This document shows, one piece after another, positions 1-10,035 of a stretch of DNA of 64,000 bases. The stretch lies in NCBI RefSeq assembly GCF_019050325.1, contig NZ_VOMB01000004.1, positions 107,936-171,935 on the forward strand, given 5' to 3'. Source of the DNA: [Mycobacterium] fortunisiensis. GTDB lineage: Bacteria; Actinomycetota; Actinomycetes; Mycobacteriales; Mycobacteriaceae. The notes under the pieces are model-generated. The model was not told where the DNA came from. It searched no databases and was given only the letters and a program-made list of their open reading frames with translations. Position 1 is the stretch's first letter, and each line of letters starts with the position of its first letter. Position numbers and translations under genes: made by a program.

Positions 1-135
1 GCTCCCGGCTCGATTGTGCTGGCCCACATGAACCACCCCCAATCGGGCACGCATGTCGGATTCGCCCAGGCCATCCCGGCGATGCAGGCGGCAGGGTGGC
101 AGTTCGTCTCGCCGACCGGGCGGGCGGTGCGTTGA
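1..135 (+). CDS. C-terminal end of a polysaccharide deacetylase-like protein (cut by window edge)
   Basis: The first frame is open from base 1 to a TGA at 133-135 and gives 44 residues. The stretch IVLAHMNHPQSGTH fits the last conserved motif of NodB-fold polysaccharide deacetylases, a hydrophobic strand followed by L-x-H whose histidine lies in the active site, and it is followed by the usual short ending AGWQFVSPTG. Such enzymes remove acetyl groups from cell-wall or surface sugars. The metal-binding motifs lie outside the window, so the family call rests on one motif only. Confidence 0.55.
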   Translation, partial: APGSIVLAHMNHPQSGTHVGFAQAIPAMQAAGWQFVSPTGRAVR

Positions 136-204
136 GGGGCTGCTCGGCCGATGAGGATGAGATTGCCGCGTCGCAGCCCACTCGCGGGCGATTAACCTCG
201 ACAA

Positions 205-756
205 ATGAGTCGAAAGGCCAAGTGGTGGCTGATTGCGGCCGTCGTGCTGGCGTCTGGGGTGGGGCTGCTGATCGTGACGTCTGTCCTTGCCTACCTCTTC
301 CTCGGATTCGGTGACGACGACCTCGGTCCGCATGACCTTGACGCCGGCAAGGCGGCTGAGGGGATGCAGCTGCGTGGTATCGGAATCCCCAACGGCTCCA
401 CCTTCGAGCAGATGATGGTGGTCCGACAGTTTGTCGGCGCCGACTCCTATCGCGGCCACTATACGATGAGCGGTACTTTCGAGGCCGCGAAACAGGCTCT
501 TGCCCAAGCGAATCCAGACTTCCCCGGGTTGCGAAGTGCGACGTGTGGTGACGAGATCGTGAACCAGGACTTTCTGGTCGGGGAGCCGGAATTTCACTGC
601 GACGCGGAAACCGAGCTTGCGGTCAGCACCCGGTCGGTCGATGGCGCGGATGTCTTGACAGACAACTACCGTGGCACCCCGCCGGACTCTGAGACTGTGT
701 TGTTGGTGGGCAACGGAAACCGCGTCGAGTTGTTCGTGTTGTCTCAAGGGCACTGA
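205..756 (+). CDS. membrane-anchored protein of unknown function
   Basis: This 183-residue protein starts at ATG 205. A basic start (MSRKAKWW) precedes one long hydrophobic segment at about residues 8-34, so it is probably an N-terminally anchored protein with a roughly 145-residue domain outside the membrane. Two cysteines (in SATCGDE and FHCDAE) could form a disulfide. It reads in the same direction as the preceding deacetylase-like gene, 69 bases downstream of its stop. I do not recognise the family. Confidence 0.6.
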   Translation: MSRKAKWWLIAAVVLASGVGLLIVTSVLAYLFLGFGDDDLGPHDLDAGKAAEGMQLRGIGIPNGSTFEQMMVVRQFVGADSYRGHYTMSGTFEAAKQALAQANPDFPGLRSATCGDEIVNQDFLVGEPEFHCDAETELAVSTRSVDGADVLTDNYRGTPPDSETVLLVGNGNRVELFVLSQGH

Positions 757-850
757 CGCTTGTCCCAAGGGTGTTGATGCGCGGGGTTCCGGAGGGGCTG
801 GTCGGTCGCGGTGACCAACAAGTGCCGGGTGCCAAACCGGTGGGGCGGCC

Positions 851-910
851 ATCGAGACTGTAGTGAGGGACAGAATCGGCCGATTTTCTGTCCCTCACTA
901 CAGTCTCGAT
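851..910. repeat. perfect 25-bp inverted repeat forming a long hairpin
   Basis: The arms at 851-875 and 886-910 are exact reverse complements (ATCGAGACTGTAGTGAGGGA and on to GAA), separated by 10 bases. The centre (AATCGGCCGATT, 874-885) is itself palindromic. It lies 95 bases after the preceding stop codon and well before the groEL2 operators, where it could stop transcription from the left. There is no T-run, so a simple Rho-independent terminator is not a full explanation. Apart from this hairpin and the two CIRCE sites, nothing else was seen in 757-1194. Confidence 0.8.
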
Positions 911-1018
911 GCGACCACTCGAGGCGGACCAGCGGGCATCCGGCGGGGCCGCCAGCGCCAGCGCCAGCCGCGTTTCGCCAGGGGCGTAGCCGGGGAGCCG
1001 GATCAAGCGCCCAACAAC

Positions 1019-1045
1019 CTTGCACTCGCCCTGGTCGAGTGCTAA
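1019..1045 (+). promoter_or_regulatory. CIRCE operator 1 (HrcA site) of groEL2
   Basis: The sequence CTTGCACTC, nine spacer bases, then GAGTGCTAA matches the CIRCE consensus TTAGCACTC-N9-GAGTGCTAA at 7 of 9 and 9 of 9 arm positions. HrcA binds this element and represses chaperonin genes until heat shock. It lies about 150 bases upstream of the groEL2 start. Confidence 0.85.
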
Positions 1046-1053
1046 GAATGCAG

Positions 1054-1080
1054 TTGGCACTCTCGATCAGTGAGTGCTAG
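1054..1080 (+). promoter_or_regulatory. CIRCE operator 2 (HrcA site) of groEL2
   Basis: TTGGCACTC, nine spacer bases, then GAGTGCTAG matches the CIRCE consensus at 8 of 9 positions in each arm. It begins 35 bases after the start of the first site, so two HrcA dimers could sit about three and a half helical turns apart on the same promoter region. Confidence 0.88.
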
Positions 1081-1152
1081 GTCGGGCCGGTGAGGCAGGG
1101 GCCGCACCTGCGGGAGCACACCCAGGCCGTCCGTCGCGGGCACTGAACCTGA

Positions 1153-2820
<1,668 letters not shown>

Positions 2821-2848
2821 GAAGTCCTGCACTTCCGAGAACAACGGG

Positions 2849-2884
2849 AAAGCCCGGTCTGCTTCGGCAGGCCGGGCTTTTTCT
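2849..2884 (+). terminator. Rho-independent terminator of groEL2
   Basis: AAAGCCCGGTCTGC (2849-2862), a TTCG tetraloop and the complementary GCAGGCCGGGCTTT (2867-2880), pairing with one slip, form a GC-rich stem. It is followed by a short T-rich tail, 28 bases after the groEL2 stop. Confidence 0.9.
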
Positions 2885-3052
2885 TTGTCGTTCTTTGTCG
2901 GCCAATGATTTGCTCTTCTGCGGCTGGGCGCGGGTGGCGAACCCGCTGCCGGTGAGGTGATGTGACCGTGATAGCGTGCGGGCGCCGATAGCTGTCGTGG
3001 CTCGGTGGGGGGAGATCGAATTGTTGACGTTTCACGAGATCGGGTTTGCTGC

Positions 3053-4315
3053 GTGACTCAGCCGCCGCATTCGCAGTTCGGGGGACCCAACCCCGTCGAC
3101 GGAACCGCCCCGCAGACTTCCGGCTACCGGCAGGCACCGCCGCCCCCACCGCCGCAGCAGTGGGACGCACCTGCGCATCCCGCGCCGCACCAGACCGCGC
3201 CGCACGGCTACGGCGCGCCGGCGGCCGGTGGGCCGCCGGCACCGCCGCCACCGCCCCAGGGTGGCTGGCAGGGCCCCCTGCAGCCCGGCTTCTCGCCGCA
3301 GCCGCCGCGTCGTAACAAGAAGGCGCTGCTCATCACGGCCGGCGCCACCGCTGCGGTGCTACTGGTCGTGGGCATCGTGGTGGGCATCGTGTCGTTCTCG
3401 GGCGGTGGACCCGGCGGGATCGGTGGCCGCGGTGCCAGCTCGGCCAGCGAGGCGGTCAAGGGCTATCTGGACGCGCTGTCGAAGGGAGATGCCAACGCCG
3501 CGTTGGCATTCGGATCCGATCAGCCCGCGTCGAAGGATTTCCTGACCGACGAGATCCTCAAGCAGCAGATCGAGAAATGGCCGATCACCAACGTCCGGAT
3601 TCTCAGCGCCAACGAGACCGGCGACATGGCGCAGGTGCACGTGGTGGCGAACTTCGGTGATCAGAGTTCAGATCAGACCCTGATGGTGAAGAAGCAGGAC
3701 GGTGGCTGGAAGCTGACGAGCGCGGCGGCCAAGCTCAACCTCGCCGCTGCGACGCTGACCAGCAACCCGGTCACCGGTCAACCGCTGCCGGCCCCGCCGA
3801 TATCGCTGTTCGGCAAACCGATTTCGAACGGGTCGGCGGTCTACGTGTTCCCCGGTTGGGTGGACCTGGGCTCGTCGAACAAGTACATCTCGGTGGCGGC
3901 GCTGCGGCCGGTGTTGCTGGACGGACTGGTCAGCCAGTCCGTCACGGTGCCGGCGGGGCTCCAGCTGCAGTTGACTGAGGAGGGGTCGGCGGCCGCCAAG
4001 AAGGTGGTGGCCGACGCAGTCGCCGAATGCGCGAAGTCCACCGCGCTTGCACCGCCGAATTGCCCGCAGCGAATGCTCAATCCGGCGCTGGCAGACGGTA
4101 CCGCGCACTGGGAAGCCCCCGATCTGGCCGCGGCCAACCTGCAGTACAGGTTCATGTCCTACGACCTGTCGGTGCACGTGTTGGGCACCTCGCAGTGGAA
4201 GCTCACCGCCAACGGCACCGACGGCGTGCCCATGCAGGGCAACCCGGTTGTCGGGATCATGGGATCGATTGACATGACCCAGGATCCGCTGACCGTGAAG
4301 TGGGCTGGACAATGA
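3053..4315 (+). CDS. proline-rich anchored envelope protein at the head of the MoxR operon
   Basis: The 420-residue protein starts at GTG 3053 (MTQPPHSQFG). It has a Pro/Gln-rich cytoplasmic stretch to about residue 80, then one membrane segment (ALLITAGATAAVLLVVGIVV), a Gly-rich linker and a large external part. The first external domain, with conserved-looking YLDALSKGDANAALAF, resembles the NTF2-like or DUF4878 lipoprotein-type domains of actinobacteria. Its stop overlaps the moxR start (ATGA at 4312-4315), so it is probably translated with the MoxR operon. GTG 3005 is a possible earlier start, but the Pro-rich head beginning MTQPP is typical for this protein class. Confidence 0.75.
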   Translation: MTQPPHSQFGGPNPVDGTAPQTSGYRQAPPPPPPQQWDAPAHPAPHQTAPHGYGAPAAGGPPAPPPPPQGGWQGPLQPGFSPQPPRRNKKALLITAGATAAVLLVVGIVVGIVSFSGGGPGGIGGRGASSASEAVKGYLDALSKGDANAALAFGSDQPASKDFLTDEILKQQIEKWPITNVRILSANETGDMAQVHVVANFGDQSSDQTLMVKKQDGGWKLTSAAAKLNLAAATLTSNPVTGQPLPAPPISLFGKPISNGSAVYVFPGWVDLGSSNKYISVAALRPVLLDGLVSQSVTVPAGLQLQLTEEGSAAAKKVVADAVAECAKSTALAPPNCPQRMLNPALADGTAHWEAPDLAAANLQYRFMSYDLSVHVLGTSQWKLTANGTDGVPMQGNPVVGIMGSIDMTQDPLTVKWAGQ

Positions 4316-5313
4316 CCGTCACGATGACACCCCAGCCGACCCGGGACGAACTCGACCGGGCACGTGTGGTGGTGGGTGCGCTGTCCGGCGCCTTCGCCGC
4401 CAAGGTTGTCGGCCAGACCGGACTGCAACAGAGCCTGCTTATCGGTCTGCTCACCGGCGGCCACGTGCTGCTGGAAAGCGTTCCGGGACTGGCCAAGACG
4501 ACGGCCGCGCGGGCCGTCGCCGATGCGGTCCAAGCCAAGTTCCGGCGCATCCAGTGCACCCCTGACCTGCTGCCCAGCGACATCATCGGCACCCAGATCT
4601 TCGACGCGGCCCGCGGTTCCTTCCACACCCAGTTGGGGCCGGTGCACGCCAACATCGTGCTGCTGGACGAGATCAACCGCTCCAGCGCCAAGACGCAGAG
4701 CGCCATGCTGGAGGCGATGGAGGAACGCCAGACCAGCATCGCCGGCGAGATCTACAAGATCCCCGAACCGTTCCTGGTGCTCGCCACGCAGAACCCGGTC
4801 GACCAGGAGGGCACCTATCCGCTGCCGGAAGCGCAGATGGACCGGTTCATGTTCAAGGAGATCCTGACTTATCCGACCCCGCAGGAAGAGTCGGAGATGG
4901 TTTTCCGGATCGACGCCGGGGTGTACACCAACCACCGGACCGCACCGGTGGCCTCGCTGGACGACATCCTCTATATCCGCGACATCGTGCGACGGGTCTA
5001 TCTGGACCCCGCGATCGTGCACTACATCACCCAGATCGTCGCGGTGAGCCGCACGCCGCAGCAGTACCTTCCGGCGAACCTGGCCCGGCTCATCGAGTAC
5101 GGCGCCAGCCCGCGTGCGACGATCGCCTTCACCAAGGCCGCGCGGGCGCTGGCACTGCTGTCGGGGCGCAATCACGTGCTGCCCGATGACATCAAGGCAC
5201 TCGCGCATCGGATACTGCGGCACCGGCTGATCCTCGGATTCGAGGCGGTCGCCCAGAATGTCACCCCGGAAGTGTTGATAGACAACATCATTCAGGCAGT
5301 CCGTACCCCGTAG
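4312..5313 (+). CDS. MoxR-type AAA+ ATPase
   Basis: The 333-residue ATPase has Walker A SVPGLAKTT, Walker B VLLDEINRSS followed by AKTQSAMLEAMEERQ, sensor-1 ATQNP and the C-terminal lid, which together define the MoxR (AAA_3) family. MoxR ATPases act as chaperones that help vWA-domain partner proteins mature or bind metal. ATG 4312 overlaps the previous stop, and the next five genes follow with gaps of at most five bases or with overlaps, so they form one operon: moxR, DUF58, small membrane protein, two vWA-type membrane proteins and a TPR-type protein. The client is not known. Confidence 0.93.
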   Translation: MTVTMTPQPTRDELDRARVVVGALSGAFAAKVVGQTGLQQSLLIGLLTGGHVLLESVPGLAKTTAARAVADAVQAKFRRIQCTPDLLPSDIIGTQIFDAARGSFHTQLGPVHANIVLLDEINRSSAKTQSAMLEAMEERQTSIAGEIYKIPEPFLVLATQNPVDQEGTYPLPEAQMDRFMFKEILTYPTPQEESEMVFRIDAGVYTNHRTAPVASLDDILYIRDIVRRVYLDPAIVHYITQIVAVSRTPQQYLPANLARLIEYGASPRATIAFTKAARALALLSGRNHVLPDDIKALAHRILRHRLILGFEAVAQNVTPEVLIDNIIQAVRTP

Positions 5314-5318
5314 CCGCT

Positions 5319-6218
5319 ATGGGAGTGCTACTGCAGGAGGTGAAGGCCGCCACCCTCGCCGGTAACCGGCTGTCGGGTCCGAACGGGGTGTCCCGCGGTC
5401 TTCTCGAGGGGGAGCATCGGTCGATGTTCCACGGGCGCAGCCTGGAATTCGACGATCTGCGCCCCTACATTCCCGGCGACGACGTCCGCGACATCGACTG
5501 GAAGGCGTCGGCGCGGTCGACGGACGTGCTGGTGAAGCGGTTCGTCTCCTACCGGCAGCAGCGCGTCCTGATGGTCGCCGACCTCGGCCGCAACATGCTG
5601 GCGCTGGCCGCCGGCGGCGAGGTCAAACAACGCGTGCTGCTCAACGCCGTTGGCCTGGTGGGACTGCTCGCCATCAGCAAGGGCGACGAGATGGGCCTGG
5701 TGTACGGCGACGCCACCGGATCGGCCCATATGCCCAACCGGCGCGGCGAGGCCCACCTCGAGCACATCCTGGAGCGGGTCAACCGCCACCATGTCGCCGA
5801 CAGCGGCCGCAGCGACATATGCGTCCAATTGCAGTATGTGCAGCAGCATTTCCGCCGTCGGCACATCGTCTTCGTGGTGTCCGACGAGCCCGATGTCTCG
5901 CCGGAACTGGACGAGCAGTTCCGCAAGGTGGCGGCCCGTCACGACGTGTACTGGATCACGGTGCGCGACGCCCCGCTGATCGGCGTACCGGCCTTCGGCG
6001 GTGAAGGGTACGACGTCGACAGCGGCAGAACCCTGCTGCGCGAGGAGATCCTGGGCCACCGCGTGCTGGAGGCCTACCGCCGGGCCGAGATGCAACGCGA
6101 GGCCACGTTCGCCGACTACGTCAACGGCTCCGCGATCCCGTGCGCGCGGGTATCGGCCAGCGGTGAGTTGTTCGGGGCCGTCACCCTGATGCTGAAGAAG
6201 GCCGCCCGTGGCAAGTGA
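5319..6218 (+). CDS. DUF58 family protein, partner of MoxR
   Basis: The 299-residue protein carries the DUF58 signature EFDDLRPYIPGDDVRDIDWK followed by ASARSTDVLVKRF near residues 45-75. The remainder has the alternating strand and helix pattern of a vWA-like fold (VLMVADLGRNM, IVFVVSDEPDVS). DUF58 proteins are almost always encoded directly after a MoxR ATPase, as here, five bases downstream. No membrane segment is seen, so it is likely cytosolic and bridges MoxR and the membrane-bound vWA proteins encoded next. Confidence 0.92.
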   Translation: MGVLLQEVKAATLAGNRLSGPNGVSRGLLEGEHRSMFHGRSLEFDDLRPYIPGDDVRDIDWKASARSTDVLVKRFVSYRQQRVLMVADLGRNMLALAAGGEVKQRVLLNAVGLVGLLAISKGDEMGLVYGDATGSAHMPNRRGEAHLEHILERVNRHHVADSGRSDICVQLQYVQQHFRRRHIVFVVSDEPDVSPELDEQFRKVAARHDVYWITVRDAPLIGVPAFGGEGYDVDSGRTLLREEILGHRVLEAYRRAEMQREATFADYVNGSAIPCARVSASGELFGAVTLMLKKAARGK

Positions 6219-6681
6219 GCATCTGAAATGGATCGTGGCGCCACTGCCGTATTCGGTGCTGTGGCTGGTGCTGGGCGTGCTGCTGGTCCTCGGAGTCATC
6301 GGATGGTTCGTCGGGGTGGTGGTGTGGACGCTTCCGGTGGAGCGGCTGCGGACCATCCCGGTGATCCGTGATATCAGCGCACGGGTGTTGCGGCGCAAGT
6401 TCGGCCTGGCGATCGGCAAGGTCAGCGCGCGTCACCACGCCGGAGAGCTGACGTCCCGCCAGGCATACACCGAAATGAGCCGGATACTGCGTAACTTCGT
6501 CTACTTCCGGACCGGTGTGGCCGCGCAGTACATGGCGTTGGGCGAGGTGGCGGACAGCCCGGCCGCCGCAGCGGCACCGGCCGTGTCGGCGTTGTACTCA
6601 CGGCAATTCGAACTCGGCGACAGCCCAGACGTCGCTGCCACGGCAGCCCAGGTGCGGAGCACGATCCAGTCATGGAACTGA
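6208..6681 (+). CDS. small membrane protein of the MoxR operon (DUF4381-like)
   Basis: The 157-residue protein starts at GTG 6208 inside the end of the DUF58 gene. It has one strong membrane segment at about residues 10-34 and a cytoplasmic tail containing RILRNFVYFRTGV. Size, topology and position match the DUF4381-type protein found between DUF58 and vWA genes in other MoxR operons, but the family assignment is by context and general pattern. Confidence 0.75.
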   Translation: MASEHLKWIVAPLPYSVLWLVLGVLLVLGVIGWFVGVVVWTLPVERLRTIPVIRDISARVLRRKFGLAIGKVSARHHAGELTSRQAYTEMSRILRNFVYFRTGVAAQYMALGEVADSPAAAAAPAVSALYSRQFELGDSPDVAATAAQVRSTIQSWN

Positions 6682-7793
6682 GATGGTGGTGGATCGTCAT
6701 CGTCGGCCTGGCGGCGCTCGTCGTCATCGTGCTGGCCGCGTTCCTGTGGCCGCTGCGTCAGCAACCGCGACGGCTGCGTCCACTGGCCTGGGTCAACCGC
6801 CTCACCGAGCTGCCCGAGTACGCGCGGGCATACCGGCGGTACCGAATCCTGTTGGCGGCCATCGCCGCAACGACGGTCGCCGTGTTGATCTGCGCGATCG
6901 TCGCGACCGCCCGCCCGGTCAGCACGCAGGCCACGGCCGCGGAGATCAACCGCGCACATCCCGAGGATGTGATGCTGTGCCTGCAGGACGATCCGGCCTC
7001 CCACGACGCCTCGGTGCTACTGTCCTACTTCGGTGAGCAGGCCGCCGAGTTCGAGTCGCAACGCCTCGGCCTCACCGCGCTCACCAGTCGGGTGATCCCG
7101 CTGACCCGCGACTACCCGTTCCTCCAAGACGAACTCGGCCGGTACGCCAGTCTGGAGCGGTTGGTGGCCACCGAGAATCCCACGCCGGAAGACACCGCCG
7201 TGCTGCGACGTGCCCAGCACGAATTCGGCAGGACGGTCAACTACTCGGACTACCAACTGACCGTGAACGACGCACTTGCCATGTGCATGAAGGGCTTTCC
7301 GGGCGTGGGGACGCCCTCGGACGCCAGGCGGTCGGTGATCTACCTGGGTCCGGCCGGCAAGTCGGAATCGCCGATCTTCTCCGATGACGCGCTCACAGCG
7401 CTGGCGAGATCGTCGGGGATTCAGGTCAATGTGCTGACCCGCACGACACTCGATGCCGCCGGTGGGCTCAACGCAGTCGCCACGGCCAGCGGCGGGCGGT
7501 TCATCAGCTACGCCGCGGCCGCCGGCGCGGGCGCTGACGGCGGCAAAGACGGCGGCAAAGACGGCGGCGACGCCGGTGGCAAAGACGACGGTGCGGAGCA
7601 GGCCAACCAGGACACCCTGGACAACGCCCTGCGCACTCACCTCGACGGCATCCGCTCGCACCCGCCCGCATTGACGAAACCTGACGGCACGATCCTGGTG
7701 GAGCAAGTGCGTGACCGGCCCAATCTGGTGCTCACCATCGGACTGCTGATCGTGATCGTCTTCTCGATCGCCCTCGCGGGGGTGCGGCGATGA
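6672..7793 (+). CDS. vWA-like membrane protein of the MoxR operon
   Basis: The 373-residue protein has hydrophobic segments near residues 6-24, 57-79 and 348-370, with a large external domain between the last two. The external part ends with ALARSSGIQVNVL and LNAVATASGGRFIS, the usual pattern of the last strands of a vWA domain. A Gly/Asp/Lys tract (GGKDGGKDGGD, 7540-7600) sits before the last membrane segment. It overlaps both neighbours. No clear DxSxS metal motif was seen, so it may be a non-metal-binding variant of a BatA-like protein. Confidence 0.75.
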   Translation: MELRWWWIVIVGLAALVVIVLAAFLWPLRQQPRRLRPLAWVNRLTELPEYARAYRRYRILLAAIAATTVAVLICAIVATARPVSTQATAAEINRAHPEDVMLCLQDDPASHDASVLLSYFGEQAAEFESQRLGLTALTSRVIPLTRDYPFLQDELGRYASLERLVATENPTPEDTAVLRRAQHEFGRTVNYSDYQLTVNDALAMCMKGFPGVGTPSDARRSVIYLGPAGKSESPIFSDDALTALARSSGIQVNVLTRTTLDAAGGLNAVATASGGRFISYAAAAGAGADGGKDGGKDGGDAGGKDDGAEQANQDTLDNALRTHLDGIRSHPPALTKPDGTILVEQVRDRPNLVLTIGLLIVIVFSIALAGVRR

Positions 7794-8845
7794 CATTCGA
7801 GCCGATCCTGCCCTGGTGGGCGTTCCTGTTGCTGGCCGGGCTGACCCTGGTGCTGCGGATGTACACGCTCTACCGCGTGCTCGTGGTGGTGGGCAAGGGC
7901 AGCCAGCGCAAGGTCGTGGTGCGGTGGAGCCTGCTGACGCTGGTGATCGTGTGCCTGTTCGCGGCGGCGGTGCGGCCGGGGATCGAGGCAGACCAGCAGC
8001 GGGCGAACCAGCCGGCCGCCGAGGTCGCCGCCGACAGCAACGTCAACGTCTTCTTCGTGGTCGACCGCTCGTTGAACTCCCGGGCAGAAGACTTCGGCAA
8101 CAACCAGTTCCGGATGGCCGGGATCCGCGCCGACATGCAGTCGATCGTCGACCAGTATCCCGACGGACGCTTCGCAATCACCTCGTTTGCCACCAAGCCC
8201 AGGGTCGATTGGCCGCTGTCCGACGACATCTGGAGCCTGCGGGCCCTGCTCAAGGACTATTCGGCCTACGAATCGGACTTCGACTCGGTGTACCAGGTGG
8301 ATGTCGGTGCGGCCGCTGACCCACTGAAGCGGCAACTGGAGCTCGCCGCCCAGCAGTATCCGGGGTCGAACAACCTGGTCTTCTATCTGGGCGAGGGGGC
8401 CGGGGTCTCGAAGCAGGCGGCCACCACGTTCGACGTCCCCGCCGAGTTGGTGGCAGGCGGCGCGGTGCTCGGCTACGGCACGACTACCGGCGGTCGGGTG
8501 GCCAGCCGGCTGGGTGACAACGGGGAACTCACCTACTTCCCGGACCCGGCAGGTGGTGGGGGAGAGTTCCTTTCGGTGCTCGACGAAGCCTCGTTGCGGA
8601 CCGTGGCCGAGCAGTTGCACGTGCCGTACTTCCACCGCGGACTCGGCGACTCGACGTCCACGATCATCCCGCCGCTGGAGCCGAACTCGTCGACAGCGGT
8701 AGAGCAGGAAGTGTCGCTGCCAGGGAATCGCACCGAGTTCTACTGGATTTTCACGGCAATTGCGATGCTGTTGATGTTCTATGAGCTCTTCGCGATGGCG
8801 CGGGAGTACCGGGTTTCCCGGATGACCGGGGCGCGAGGCACATGA
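7790..8845 (+). CDS. vWA-domain membrane protein (BatB-like) of the MoxR operon
   Basis: The 351-residue protein has two N-terminal membrane segments, an external vWA-type domain and a C-terminal membrane segment (WIFTAIAMLLMFYELF). The domain opens with VNVFFVVDRSLNSRAED, where a vWA metal site would read DxSxS; here the last position is Asn, so metal binding may be altered. The start overlaps the previous stop (ATGA at 7790). Three-segment vWA proteins of this kind are the usual MoxR clients. Confidence 0.82.
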   Translation: MTFEPILPWWAFLLLAGLTLVLRMYTLYRVLVVVGKGSQRKVVVRWSLLTLVIVCLFAAAVRPGIEADQQRANQPAAEVAADSNVNVFFVVDRSLNSRAEDFGNNQFRMAGIRADMQSIVDQYPDGRFAITSFATKPRVDWPLSDDIWSLRALLKDYSAYESDFDSVYQVDVGAAADPLKRQLELAAQQYPGSNNLVFYLGEGAGVSKQAATTFDVPAELVAGGAVLGYGTTTGGRVASRLGDNGELTYFPDPAGGGGEFLSVLDEASLRTVAEQLHVPYFHRGLGDSTSTIIPPLEPNSSTAVEQEVSLPGNRTEFYWIFTAIAMLLMFYELFAMAREYRVSRMTGARGT

Positions 8846-9930
8846 TGGTGAAAGACCGCAGTATCAAAGAGCACGGTGTGGCGGTGTTCCGGTTGGCCGT
8901 CGCGGCGGTTCGTGCGTTCTTCTCGCAGGGGCCGAGCCGGAAAGTGCTGCGGCGACGGCTGATCCTGTTCTCCATCCTGCCCGCCGTGCTGCTGCTGGCG
9001 GTCGCCGCCAAATTGGTGACGATGGTGCACTACGGCGACTCGGCCAGGTCCCACTACCTCAGCTACGACTCTTACAGCTTGGCCGACGACGTGCGGCGGC
9101 TCAAGTCGTTCAACGTGATCGACTCCTACAAGCCATATTTCGCCGACGGCGACCGCTACGTGCTGGAAGGTAAACTCGCCGAGGCCGAATCGGAGTTCAA
9201 GAAGTCGCTGTCGCTGGTCAGCCAGGGGCGATCCTGCCCGGTGCGCATCAACCTCGAGGTGGTGCTGGAAACCCTGGGTGATCTCAAGAATGCCGACGGC
9301 CACCGGGACGAGGCGAAGACGTTCTGGACGCAGGCCCTGAAGGTGACGCAGGAGGCGCCCGGCGGCTGCTTCGACACCACCACCGAGCCCGACGAGGAGC
9401 GCCGCACGCACCTCAACGAAACCGAACAGCGACTCGAAGACAAGCTGAAGGACCCGGAGCCGCAGGAGGGTGGCGGCGGCGGTGGCGGTGGTGGCGGCGA
9501 GGGCGGCCAAGGCGGTGGCGGCGACCAGGGCGGCGGCGGCGAAGGTGGTGGCGATCAAGGCCAGGGCGGTCAGGGTGACCAAGGCCAAGGCCAGGGCGAC
9601 CAGGGCCAGAACCAGGGTCAGCCGGACCAAGGCCAGGGTGGCCAGGGCCAACCCGACCAAGGCCAGCAGGGCCAGGGCCAACCCGACCAGGGGCAAGGCC
9701 AGCAAGGCCAGGGCGAGCAAGGCCAGGGCCAGCCAGACCAAGGCCAGGCGGGTCAGGCCCCCGGCGAGCCCCAAGACGAGACCACGCCGGACACCGTCGG
9801 CGCGGACCGCATCGCCACCGATTCCGGTGGTGTGGCCACCCACCAGTTGAATCCGGGGCAGGGCGACCCGGACGACGTCCTCAAACGGCTGCTGGAAGAT
9901 TCCAACGCCAGCGGCACTGACCGGGAGTGA
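8842..9930 (+). CDS. membrane protein with TPR-like region and Gly/Gln-rich repeat tail (BatC-like)
   Basis: The 362-residue protein has one membrane segment near residues 37-57 and a helical region of about 100 residues (KLAEAESEFKKSLSL, DEAKTFWTQALKVTQ) that looks like TPR repeats. A low-complexity tract from about residue 210 to 310 starts with poly-Gly and continues as repeats of GQGQPDQGQ. It closes the MoxR operon and overlaps the previous gene. In other bacteria the TPR protein of such operons binds the vWA proteins. The repeat tract is likely disordered and may vary in length between strains. Confidence 0.8.
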   Translation: MMVKDRSIKEHGVAVFRLAVAAVRAFFSQGPSRKVLRRRLILFSILPAVLLLAVAAKLVTMVHYGDSARSHYLSYDSYSLADDVRRLKSFNVIDSYKPYFADGDRYVLEGKLAEAESEFKKSLSLVSQGRSCPVRINLEVVLETLGDLKNADGHRDEAKTFWTQALKVTQEAPGGCFDTTTEPDEERRTHLNETEQRLEDKLKDPEPQEGGGGGGGGGGEGGQGGGGDQGGGGEGGGDQGQGGQGDQGQGQGDQGQNQGQPDQGQGGQGQPDQGQQGQGQPDQGQGQQGQGEQGQGQPDQGQAGQAPGEPQDETTPDTVGADRIATDSGGVATHQLNPGQGDPDDVLKRLLEDSNASGTDRE

Positions 9931-9938
9931 TGTTTTTC

Positions 9939-10003
9939 GTGTCGAGTGGCCAGTTATGGCACGCGTGGGCGCCAGATGCGTGCCATAACTGGCCACTCGG
10001 CAC
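9939..10003. terminator. very long hairpin after the MoxR operon
   Basis: The arms 9943-9964 and 9978-9999 are perfect complements over 22 bp (CGAGTGGCCAGTTATGGCAC and on), extended by four more pairs and one G-T pair to 9939-10003. It starts nine bases after the operon stop codon. The PPOX gene reads towards it from the other side, so it could separate two converging units. A TTTTT run lies before it rather than after it on the plus strand; on the minus strand that run follows the hairpin, which suits termination of the PPOX transcript. Confidence 0.75.
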
Positions 10004-10035
10004 AGCCAGCTGGCCAGCGAGCCAGCGAGCTGGCG

